A DNA stretch of 5,639 bases, taken from assembly GCA_964452575.1 (NCBI GenBank), contig CAYVMN010000247.1, forward strand, positions 1-5,639, written 5' to 3'. A program made the translations under genes and the position numbers. Below, piece by piece: positions 1-5,597 of the stretch. The stretch is from CAYVMN01 sp964452575 (GTDB lineage Bacteria > Desulfobacterota > DSM-4660 > Desulfatiglandales > Desulfatiglandaceae). Positions within the stretch are counted from its first letter, which is position 1. The number at the start of each line of letters is the position of its first letter. The notes beneath the pieces are model-generated. The model did no database searches. It was not told where the DNA came from and was given only the letters and a program-made list of their open reading frames with translations.

Positions 1-67
1 TATGAAATGATGCCGTCCTTTACGTCCTTTGGAAAAAAGACCCTCACGGTCCTCTGCCTTTCTTTCA
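1..67 (-). repeat. Left copy of inverted dispersed repeat
   Basis: Read on the minus strand, this segment matches 5530-5629 read on the plus strand. Positions 1-54 pair with 5576-5629 with a single mismatch (46 versus 5584). Positions 54-67 (minus strand TGAAAGAAAGGCAG) then match 5530-5543 with one mismatch, after skipping 33 nt found only in the right copy. The two copies are therefore inverted relative to each other at the window ends. The unit contains a short GACC/GGTC stem and six T, so it may be a repeated transcription terminator or a REP-like intergenic unit. The window begins inside the repeat, so its outer boundary is unknown. Confidence 0.9.
33..51 (-). terminator. Possible intrinsic terminator downstream of the acyl-CoA synthetase gene
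   Basis: On the minus strand the sequence is GACC-GTGAG-GGTC followed directly by TTTTTT, about 80 nt downstream of the stop codon at 130. The stem is only four perfect pairs, extendable by A-U and G-U pairs into the T tract, so it would be a weak terminator. The only base that differs between the two repeat copies here lies in the loop (GTGA versus GCGA, both GNRA-like). That fits a conserved RNA stem-loop. Confidence 0.45.
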
Positions 68-129
68 TTTGCTAAAGTGTTACTCCTGATTCAGCTTGGT
101 TTCGATTTCACGTTTGTGTAATCCCTTTT

Positions 130-1530
130 TCAGTGCCGCAGGCTTAGCCGATATAGGGCCGAGAGGGCCCTGATGGCCTTTTCGGGTGAAGAGAAAACGG
201 GCACAAACATCTCTTCGGTCCACCGGAGCATTTCGTGCCTTCCGGATTCGACCCCGGCAAGCCACAGGGCAACAGGCTTTCCGGCCTCGACGGCCAGCTG
301 AAACAGACTGAAAAACTCTCTGGGAAGGCGGTAGGCCTTTGGCGGCAACTGGATCGCCAGGGCGTCTACATTGGAATCCTTGACTACAGATTCGACAAGG
401 GTCCCGTAAACCTCCATTGGATGTTTGAACTGCACGGTAACACCGAGGTCCCACGGGTTTGACGAAATGGTCCAAGACGGGAAAATCGGCCTGAGCCTTT
501 CAATGGTTCGGTCGTCCAGCTTGGCCAACGTGAGGCCTTCATATTCGCAAAGATCTGTCACAATCACTCCTTCACCTCCGGGGAGCGTGGCAAGGAATAT
601 TCGGTTTCCTTTTAGGGAGATGGTCCCGAAACGCTCCAGGGCACGGGTCAGATCAAAGAACTCCTCAATGCTATAGGCTCGAATGGCCCCATACTGCCTC
701 AAGGCCGCGTCGAACACGAGGTCGCTGCCCTGTACTATTACCCCGGTATGGGAGGCTGCTGCCCTTGCCCCGGCCTTGGTTCTCCCGGATTTCAAGACAA
801 CGACCCTTTTCTTTCTGCCCCAAGCCTCTTTGATGGTGTTCAGAAACTGACGCCCGTCCCCCTCGATGCTCTCCAGATGGATGCCGATAACCTGCGTCTT
901 CGGGTCCCGGACGAGATATGTCATGGCATCTACCTCGTTTATGTCCATCTTATTACCTAGATCTATCACCTTGTTAAGATGAAGGTTAAAGTCAGAGGTA
1001 AGCCACCCAAGCCTTGGTTCGTAAAGGCCTGACTGGAAGATCAGTGATAGGCCACCTGGCTTGATCTTTTTGAGGCGATGGAAACTGATATACAGATTGA
1101 TTGGCACGTTTATTGGACTCAAGGCGTTAGGGCCAATGGCCCTGATGCCGTTAACCCCGATGAGTTGGGCCATCTCCCTCTGAAGCCTTTTCCCGTCCTC
1201 TCCTGTTTCAGAAAACCCTCCGGCAACGATAGTCACCCTTTTGACGCCTTTTTCTGCACAATCTCTCAATATCTTATGAGTCAAGGAATGTGACACCCCG
1301 ATTACAGCAAGATCAACCGTTTCGGAGATATGCTTCACACTCGGATAGGTCTTCAGCCCCAGTATCTCTTTGTCCTTGGGATGTACGGGATAAATCTTTC
1401 CCCTGAAGCCGAGACTAACCAGATTGGCGAGGAGGTTGTGACTGATTCGTGCAGGATTATTCGATGCGCCGATTATGGCTACACTGTCAGGCTCGAAAAA
1501 CCCTGTAAGAAAATGTTCAGATTCGGTCAT
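130..1530 (-). CDS. Acyl-CoA synthetase (NDP/ADP-forming), alpha subunit
   Basis: 466 aa from the ATG at 1530. I chose this over an upstream in-frame GTG at 1557 because GGAAGGAG lies 8 nt before the ATG. The family converts acyl-CoA + ADP + phosphate to acid + CoA + ATP in the cytoplasm, through a phosphohistidine. Seen: an N-terminal CoA-binding Rossmann domain (IIGASNNP near residue 20), GPNALSPIN at 133-141, a QSG motif at 166-168, LGNKMDINEVD at 191-201, KSGRT near 248, the phospho-acceptor motif SHTG with His261, then a third ligase domain with LPGGEG (316-321) and NPWDLG (358-363). Length fits a stand-alone alpha subunit (about 450-470 aa). There is no ATP-grasp (beta) domain or neighbouring beta gene, so the partner must be encoded elsewhere. 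Several motifs deviate from the usual forms: GPNCLG is GPNALS and SQSG is FQSG. The acyl substrate cannot be read from the sequence. A non-catalytic or regulatory paralogue is possible but less likely, since the histidine is kept. Confidence 0.88.
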   Translation of the reverse strand: MTESEHFLTGFFEPDSVAIIGASNNPARISHNLLANLVSLGFRGKIYPVHPKDKEILGLKTYPSVKHISETVDLAVIGVSHSLTHKILRDCAEKGVKRVTIVAGGFSETGEDGKRLQREMAQLIGVNGIRAIGPNALSPINVPINLYISFHRLKKIKPGGLSLIFQSGLYEPRLGWLTSDFNLHLNKVIDLGNKMDINEVDAMTYLVRDPKTQVIGIHLESIEGDGRQFLNTIKEAWGRKKRVVVLKSGRTKAGARAAASHTGVIVQGSDLVFDAALRQYGAIRAYSIEEFFDLTRALERFGTISLKGNRIFLATLPGGEGVIVTDLCEYEGLTLAKLDDRTIERLRPIFPSWTISSNPWDLGVTVQFKHPMEVYGTLVESVVKDSNVDALAIQLPPKAYRLPREFFSLFQLAVEAGKPVALWLAGVESGRHEMLRWTEEMFVPVFSSPEKAIRALSALYRLSLRH

Positions 1531-1674
1531 GCGTATCGCTCCTTCCAGAATTGACACATATAGGATGTCAGACCGATATAAACCTTTTTTGTGTCACTAT
1601 GCAAGGCCCACCAATTGCCGAAGGCCGGATCAGGACTAAACAGTATTTTGGACACTACTGATGCTGAATAAAGA

Positions 1675-1720
1675 AAGGCCCGCAGGACCGCCAGCAGTCC
1701 TCGGGCCTTCCTTATTTATT
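1675..1720 (+). terminator. Strong intrinsic-terminator hairpin, possibly bidirectional
   Basis: AAGGCCCG-(bulged C)-AGGAC at 1675-1688 pairs with GTCCT-CGGGCCTT at 1697-1709. This gives 13 pairs around an 8-nt loop. It is followed by CCTTATTTATT on the plus strand and by TTTCTTTATT when read on the minus strand. No annotated gene ends into it on either strand: it sits about 145 bp upstream of the minus-strand gene and about 400 bp upstream of the plus-strand gene. It either ends an unannotated transcript or attenuates a long leader. Confidence 0.7.
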
Positions 1721-1826
1721 GGAAAGTTGAAATCCTTACATGACAATTGAGGTTAGGCTGTTAATTAACCATCCACCATTCTCTCCGAAACCTTTGGGCT
1801 GTTGCCTGGCCTCTTGGAAGTTGGTA

Positions 1827-1856
1827 GGCTCGAACGGAACCGAGCCATTTTGTTTT
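1827..1856 (+). terminator. Second terminator-like hairpin
   Basis: GGCTCG (1827-1832) and CGAGCC (1841-1846) form a perfect 6-bp stem around an 8-nt loop, followed by ATTTTGTTTT. This is intrinsic-terminator geometry on the plus strand, but no coding gene ends upstream. With the hairpin at 1675-1720, it brackets about 110 nt that could be a small RNA or the expression platform of a leader. Confidence 0.5.
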
Positions 1857-1888
1857 GATTTGAATAAATGCAAGAATTATGCAATATC
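1855..1888 (+). promoter_or_regulatory. Weak sigma70-like promoter candidate
   Basis: TTGATT (1855-1860) and TATGCA (1878-1883) are 17 bp apart. An overlapping alternative is TTGAAT (1860-1865) with AATATC (1883-1888), also 17 bp apart. Both match the consensus only partly. The segment carries ATGCAA twice with an 11-bp period (1868 and 1879), about one helical turn, which could be regulator contacts. If used, it would give a leader of about 225 nt for the HypE-like gene. Confidence 0.25.
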
Positions 1889-1934
1889 ACCGAAAGAAGG
1901 CCCTCTTTCCAGAAAAAGATAAGAAATCAGGTTA

Positions 1935-2056
1935 GTTGCCCCTCAGAGGGAGCGAGTTGCAGGGGCGCGCATATGCACTCATGAGCAAGGATCTTATGGC
2001 ATAATTGCCCCAATTATGGCAATAGTGCCACAAAATGGCAGTGCTGAGCGCCACAC
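1935..2056. promoter_or_regulatory. Cluster of overlapping dyads with TGGCA/TGCCA half-sites
   Basis: TGGCA occurs at 1997, 2017 and 2036, about two helical turns apart, with TGCCA at 2026-2030 and GCCA at 2050. Dyads seen are CATAATTG-ccc-CAATTATG (about 2000-2018, perfect), ATTGCC...GGCAAT (2004-2009/2018-2023), TGGCA-atag-TGCCA (2017-2030) and CAGTG...CACTG (about 2039-2058). Upstream, GCCCCT (1938-1943) pairs with AGGGGC (1961-1966). The cluster ends about 60 bp before the HypE-like start. It looks like a multi-site operator, but the regulator is unknown. Confidence 0.4.
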
Positions 2057-2098
2057 TGGGTTCAAAGAGCGAAAATGGGAAACCTGATGTTTTCTTTA

Positions 2099-2106
2099 AA
2101 AGGAGG
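2099..2106 (+). promoter_or_regulatory. Strong ribosome binding site for the HypE-like gene
   Basis: AAAGGAGG is followed by nine bases and then the ATG at 2116. It is a near-perfect Shine-Dalgarno sequence that fixes this start codon and argues for efficient translation. Confidence 0.85.
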
Positions 2107-2115
2107 CAGTAGCTA

Positions 2116-3123
2116 ATGTCTACATTAGCCTTGGGTAAGATCGACATGGACATTCTCCAAGAACTCCTATCACAATACACTCACAGAGGGAGGAGGATAG
2201 TCATAGGCCCAGGTGTTGGAGAGGATGCCACGGTTATCGACATGGGCAATATCTATATGGTTGCCAAGACGGACCCTATTACCCACGTAACAAGGGAGAT
2301 AGGCCATTATGCCGTCAATATCAATGCCAATGATATTGCTGCAATGGGGGGTAAACCCCTCTGGTTCCTGGCAACCATACTGATGCCGTTCGGTAGCAGC
2401 GTAGAGGATATAAGAGAGATCTTTTCTCAGCTCTCGGAGGGGTGCCGGGCATTAGGCATTTCCTATTGTGGCGGGCACACGGAGGTAACCAGCAGCGTTA
2501 ATAATCCGGTGGTGATCGGTCAGATGCTAGGCGAGGTCAAGAGAGCGAATATCAAGCCCAGTTCAGGGGCATGCCCTGGTGATGATCTTATCATGACCAA
2601 GTCGGCGGCCATTGAGGCAACCGCCATCATTGCCATCGAAAAAGGGGAGGAACTGGGCAGTCATTTTGACCAAGGGCTTATCATCAATGCCCAGAGGTAT
2701 CTCCATAATCCGGGTATCAGTGTGGTCAGGGAGGCCTTAATTGCGGCGGAATTCAATGAGGTTCATGCCTTGCACGATCCAACCGAGGGTGGTATAGCCA
2801 CAGGAATCTTTGAACTGGCAAGTGCCAGTAATCTGGGCGTCGAGGTTTACGGCGATAAGATACCCGTCAGTGAGGAAACAATCCTTCTCTGCAAACAGTT
2901 TGGCATTGACCCACTGGGGGCCTTTGCGTCGGGATCTCTCCTGATTACCGCATCACCTTCAATTACCAGGGAACTGATGGATAGGCTCGCCGCAGAGAAA
3001 GTGGCCGCCACCCGCATAGGGATAATGCTTCCTCAAGAAAGAGGGATTAAACTCATTGATCAGAAAGAGACCAGGCCTTTGCCGGTATATCATCAGGATG
3101 AACTATCCAGGATCTTCGGATAG
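2116..3123 (+). CDS. HypE-like AIR-synthase (PurM-fold) family protein
   Basis: 335 aa. PurM-superfamily proteins (PurM, HypE, ThiL, SelD) bind ATP and phosphorylate or dehydrate an amide, carbamoyl, phosphate or selenide substrate. Seen in order: GVGEDATVI (33-41), KTDPIT (51-56), NANDIAAMGGKP (70-81, the conserved nucleotide/Mg region), GGHTEVT (119-125), a central linker, DPTEGGIATGIFELA (221-235) and a glycine/serine segment GSLLITA near 272-278. The layout and length resemble HypE, which dehydrates a carbamoyl on its own C-terminal cysteine (ending PRIC) to make the cyanide ligand of [NiFe]-hydrogenase. Here the tail is LSRIFG with no cysteine, so it cannot be a classical HypE. No hyp gene or hydrogenase lies nearby. 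It is the first gene of an operon with the aminotransferase, 20 nt upstream of it. The physiological substrate is unknown. The family assignment is firm; the function is open. Confidence 0.9.
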   Translation: MSTLALGKIDMDILQELLSQYTHRGRRIVIGPGVGEDATVIDMGNIYMVAKTDPITHVTREIGHYAVNINANDIAAMGGKPLWFLATILMPFGSSVEDIREIFSQLSEGCRALGISYCGGHTEVTSSVNNPVVIGQMLGEVKRANIKPSSGACPGDDLIMTKSAAIEATAIIAIEKGEELGSHFDQGLIINAQRYLHNPGISVVREALIAAEFNEVHALHDPTEGGIATGIFELASASNLGVEVYGDKIPVSEETILLCKQFGIDPLGAFASGSLLITASPSITRELMDRLAAEKVAATRIGIMLPQERGIKLIDQKETRPLPVYHQDELSRIFG

Positions 3124-3143
3124 GCTCTACGGGGGATTTCAGA

Positions 3144-4379
3144 ATGCTGGATAGATCTGTCTATGTAAGTGCAGGAAAAAACGAGGATACAAGGGGCATC
3201 TCGAGGCGCGTTGCGCAGATCAGCGTGTCTGCAATAAAACAGATGCCTGTCCTGGCCAGCAAGGTGGCGGGATGCATTTCTCTCGGCCAGGGGGTTCCCT
3301 CATTTGGCACGCCATCCTTCATTCTGGAAAGGGTTATTGAGGCCTTAAGGAGTGATGAAACCATAGGAAAGTACTCTTTGCAGCCGGGACTGCCCGAACT
3401 CAAGGCCGAGATCGCAGGCCATCTTGGACGCACCAAGGGGGTCAGGGTGGATCCCGAAACCGAGCTTTTCGTGAGCTGCGGGGCGATGGAGGCGCTTGCA
3501 GGGGCCATTGCCACTGTTATTGAGAGGGGGGATGAGGTTCTAATTCCGTCCCCGAATTATGCCTCCCATATTGAGCAGATACTTTTTGCTGAAGGGACGC
3601 CAGTATTCGTGCCTCTCATTGAAGAGGAGGGGTGGCGGCTCGACATTGAGCGTTTCAGGAATGCAATCACATCAAAGACCAAGGCTATCTTGGTGACCAG
3701 CCCCATGAACCCCACCGGAGCGGTCTTCTCGGAGGATGAGCTGAGGGCACTGGCCCAGATGGCAACTGAGCAGAATCTCTTTGTCATTGCCGATGAGGCC
3801 TATGATTTTCTTCTTTACGACGACCATCCCCACTTCAGCCTGGCATCGATCCCTGAGCTCAAGGATAATCTTATTGCATGCTACAGTTTTTCAAAGATGT
3901 ACTGCATGACCGGCTGGAGGGTGGGGTATATGTACGCAAGCGCAAGGATCATTGACCAGGTCCTGAAGGTCCATGATGCCTTTGCCATTTGTGCCCCCAC
4001 CATTTCCCAGCATGCCGCGCTGGCAGGCCTTAGGGCGACCAACGGCATGGACGGTGAAGGCGACCGGTTTATTCGCCACCTGGTGGTCTCTCTGCAATCG
4101 AGGCGTAATGTCACCTGTAATCGTCTGGAGAGGCTTTCCCACCTCTTCTCTTACCAGAGGCCGAAAGGGGCCTACTATGTCTTCCCAAGGATCGTGGCTG
4201 AGGGATTGAGCGACATGGAGCTTGCACTCAGGCTTTTATATGAAGCCAAGGTCATTACTATCCCGGGAAGCGGGTTTGGGCCTACAGGAAGGGACCACCT
4301 CCGCCTCTCCTTTGGTGCCAGTGAAACAGAGATAAATGAGGCCTTCGACAGGATAGAGACCTGGGCAAGCCAATTCTAG
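3144..4379 (+). CDS. Class I/II PLP-dependent aminotransferase
   Basis: 411 aa, fold-type I aminotransferase of the aspartate/aromatic/alanine group, moving an amino group between an amino acid and a 2-oxo acid in the cytoplasm. Seen: SLGQGVPSF near 46-54 (the family's GxGxPxF entry motif), YSLQPGLPELK (77-87), NPTG (189-192), DEAYDF (217-222, with Asp and Tyr contacting the PLP ring), SFSKMY with the Schiff-base lysine Lys251, GWRVGY (Arg259, phosphate contact), and RLSFGAS with Arg387, which binds the substrate alpha-carboxylate. Every key residue is present. The ATG at 3144 has GGGGGA 7 nt upstream. It leaves about 18 residues before the usual ISRRV start of the fold; an internal start is possible but no better one stands out. 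It is probably cotranscribed with the HypE-like gene. Amino-acid specificity cannot be read from the sequence. Confidence 0.93.
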   Translation: MLDRSVYVSAGKNEDTRGISRRVAQISVSAIKQMPVLASKVAGCISLGQGVPSFGTPSFILERVIEALRSDETIGKYSLQPGLPELKAEIAGHLGRTKGVRVDPETELFVSCGAMEALAGAIATVIERGDEVLIPSPNYASHIEQILFAEGTPVFVPLIEEEGWRLDIERFRNAITSKTKAILVTSPMNPTGAVFSEDELRALAQMATEQNLFVIADEAYDFLLYDDHPHFSLASIPELKDNLIACYSFSKMYCMTGWRVGYMYASARIIDQVLKVHDAFAICAPTISQHAALAGLRATNGMDGEGDRFIRHLVVSLQSRRNVTCNRLERLSHLFSYQRPKGAYYVFPRIVAEGLSDMELALRLLYEAKVITIPGSGFGPTGRDHLRLSFGASETEINEAFDRIETWASQF

Positions 4380-4430
4380 AAAAAAATGACCTCAGTGGCA
4401 AAGTTGGGCTAGAGTTCTCTTCTGAAGATA

Positions 4431-4724
4431 TCAGATATCGCAGGTCCAGATAAGGCTGCCCGCAAGGCGCGCGACTGCAGATGGCCCTCGTAGCCGGGAA
4501 TCCATAAAGGGGACCACTTGGAGTGTGAATCCCTGACTCCGATGGAAATAGTACAATAAAAGGATGTGAGAGAATCCGTCGAGATCTTTCAGTCCTTCGT
4601 GGAACTCCTGAAATACCTCAACGGTGCCCATGACGCCCTCGGCCGCTGCGGGCTGGGTCGGCATGTCTTCGATCTTTGTAAAGGGGGAATGGATCACACC
4701 GATTGGTGTAAACTCGATCTTCAT
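4431..4724 (-). pseudogene. trmO: Remnant of trmO/TsaA-type tRNA t6A37 N6-methyltransferase
   Basis: 97 codons from the ATG at 4724. TrmO (YaeB/TsaA, UPF0066 family) uses S-adenosylmethionine to methylate N6-threonylcarbamoyladenosine at tRNA position 37. The N-terminal half is well preserved: PIGVIHSPF (7-15), EVFQEFHEGLKDLDGFSHI (36-54), LLLYYFHRSQGF (55-66), VVPFMD (70-75) and RG (79-80). The family then continues with a TRAPxRPNPIG-like signature. Here the frame reads PSAVARLAG and soon stops, while SRAPC can be read in another frame at about 4462-4476. That indicates compensating frameshifts, and the rest of the domain is missing, with only about 50 bp left before the convergent aminotransferase stop. 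The start has no good Shine-Dalgarno sequence, and a candidate transposable element ends about 28 bp upstream. An in-frame ATG at 4745 is an alternative start. I infer a non-functional gene; sequencing error could explain one frameshift but not the lost 3' half. Confidence 0.75.
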
Positions 4725-4753
4725 GTCTTTATGCGAACATTTCATATTAAGTA

Positions 4754-4793
4754 GTACCGTGTCCCAAAAGTTGTGTCCTTGATTTTGGCAATT
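4754..4793 (+). repeat. Left terminal inverted repeat of the candidate MITE
   Basis: 40-bp arm matching the reverse complement of 4966-5005 at 28 positions. The mismatches are spread out apart from a run of four near the middle, as expected for an old, diverged insertion. Confidence 0.55.
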
Positions 4794-4965
4794 CAAATTC
4801 TGGATAGTCGCTAAAATCCGAATATCCAAAATTCAAAACAAACTGCTCACCCATCACCCAATGATAAGTGCTGTTCATTTTGGTCATTTGAATTTGTTTC
4901 GTGCTTCGATATTCGAATTTAGGATTGTAAATGGGTCAACCATGAAACTTTATTCCCAAGTGTCA

Positions 4966-5005
4966 AATTGCCATTTCCTATGACAGAATTTGTGAGACGC
5001 GGCAC
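4966..5005 (-). repeat. Right terminal inverted repeat of the candidate MITE
   Basis: Reverse-complement partner of 4754-4793. The outer end GCGGCAC is followed directly by the TA duplicate at 5006-5007. Confidence 0.55.
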
Positions 5006-5007
5006 TA

Positions 5008-5529
5008 GGCGGTGATTCTTGTTCCCATTCGTATGGAACATAACTTCTCAAGACTCTACATGAAAACCACTATCGGTTCAAGAAGCGGTAATAAATCTAA
5101 GAGGACAGTTAATACCACTTTGGCGAGATATGTTGGATATTCCAGTAATTTAAAGTGCTTATATATGCCAAAGGACAGAATCATATTTCGCAATACTTCA
5201 ACGCCGATGCAATCAGGAAAAGACGATCCATCTGGCTCGGATCAGGCCATTTGCCTTCCAGAGTATGGTCTTTTTGAAAATATGGCCAGCTATATCTAAG
5301 GCCACCGACACCATGAGATTAATTAGTCCTAAACGCGGAGGCTATCGAGATAACAAAGAGTCAATATTGCCATATTCGCTGCCTAGGTTATTACTTCTTT
5401 AAGTATAGGGTTGTCAGTGTCGCAGAGTTTTGTTAGATTTTAAGTGATATGAACCGAAAATCTAGATTTGTTTCGTCTTAGGGGCCATCGACTCCACGAA
5501 GCTGAAATGTTGGCAACACTTTAGCGTTT
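5008..5529. other. AT-richer stretch with no supported gene
   Basis: One open frame runs 5012-5299 on the plus strand: 95 codons from a GTG, rich in Ser, Asn, Thr and Lys. It has no Shine-Dalgarno sequence, no recognisable motif and no better internal start, so I do not call it a gene. The remainder holds small dyads: TAGATTTT (5434-5441) with AAAATCTA (5457-5464), the palindrome AAATCTAGATTT (5458-5469) and TGTTGGCAACA (5508-5518). The region may be decayed sequence between the MITE-like element and the right-hand repeat. Confidence 0.5.
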
Positions 5530-5543
5530 TGAAAGAGAGGCAG

Positions 5544-5576
5544 CCTCCGGCCCGGAAGGGCCTCTGGCCCGGAGGG
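5544..5576 (+). repeat. GC-rich nested hairpin found only in the right repeat copy
   Basis: CCTCCGG (5544-5550) pairs with CCGGAGG (5569-5575). Inside, GGCCC-GGAA-GGGCC (5549-5562) forms its own perfect 5-bp stem with a tetraloop, and GGGCC-TCT-GGCCC (5558-5570) is an alternative. The segment is absent from the otherwise near-identical left copy, so it was inserted there or deleted from the other copy as a unit. Confidence 0.75.
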
Positions 5577-5578
5577 AG

Positions 5579-5597
5579 GACCGCGAGGGTCTTTTTT
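5579..5597 (+). terminator. Possible outward-facing intrinsic terminator in the right repeat
   Basis: GACC-GCGAG-GGTC followed by TTTTTT, the counterpart of 33-51. It directly follows the 33-nt GC-rich hairpin, which could strengthen it. No gene is seen just upstream on the plus strand, so its role here is unclear. Confidence 0.4.

Larger units (their letters stand above)
1531..2115. other. Divergent intergenic region without a supported gene
   Basis: 585 bases separate the minus-strand acyl-CoA synthetase from the plus-strand HypE-like gene. Short open frames exist on both strands, but none has a ribosome binding site or recognisable protein. The stretch holds two terminator-like hairpins (1675-1720 and 1827-1856), a weak promoter candidate, a dyad cluster (1935-2056) and the perfect palindrome GTTAATTAAC near 1759-1768. 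This is much more structure than a simple divergent promoter pair needs. A small RNA, a structured leader or remains of a lost gene are all possible. Confidence 0.6.
4752..5007. mobile_element. Candidate MITE (252 bp, TA-flanked, imperfect terminal inverted repeats)
   Basis: The segment 4754-4793 and the reverse complement of 4966-5005 agree at 28 of 40 positions, starting GTACCGTGTCCC versus GTGCCGCGTCTC and ending with GGCAATT in both. Immediately outside each end is TA (4752-4753 and 5006-5007), the target duplication typical of IS630/Tc1-mariner-type transposition. The inside is AT-rich and non-coding, with a second near-perfect inverted pair, AAATCCGAATATC (4814-4826) and GATATTCGAATTT (4908-4920). 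There is no transposase, so it would be non-autonomous. Family placement rests on the TA flanks and size only. Confidence 0.55.

Noticed and set aside
80..475. 131-codon minus-strand open frame overlapping the end of the acyl-CoA synthetase
   Set aside because: It is an out-of-frame shadow of the well-supported gene, with low-complexity Arg/Cys-rich composition and no family resemblance.
1590..1620. Sigma54 promoter for the acyl-CoA synthetase (minus-strand TTGGTGGGCCTTGCA)
   Set aside because: The GG and GC elements are 8 nt apart, not the required 10.
1671..1694. A third copy of the end repeat, because AAAGAAAGGC and AGGACCG occur in the same order
   Set aside because: Only two short words match and the rest (loop, second arm, T6 and downstream 30 bp) differs; chance or shared terminator style is sufficient.
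1780..1850. A riboswitch (Moco/tungsten cofactor type) ending in the hairpin at 1827-1856
   Set aside because: The region has stems and a T-rich tail, but I could not match a conserved aptamer core by eye. It remains a check to run, not a call.
1740..1922. 60-codon plus-strand open frame in the divergent intergenic region
   Set aside because: It lacks a ribosome binding site and runs through a terminator-like hairpin, so it is probably chance.
1932..2180. 82-codon minus-strand open frame across the operator region and HypE-like start
   Set aside because: It overlaps the strong Shine-Dalgarno sequence and start of a real gene on the other strand, and its translation has no domain-like features.
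2116..3123. Naming the gene hypE
   Set aside because: The essential C-terminal cysteine motif is missing and no hydrogenase maturation gene is nearby, so only the fold-level family name is justified.
5012..5299. 95-codon plus-strand open frame starting with GTG
   Set aside because: There is no ribosome binding site at the GTG or at the internal ATGs, no recognisable motif, and it lies in AT-rich sequence beside a candidate element. It is described under the 5008-5529 region, not called as a gene.
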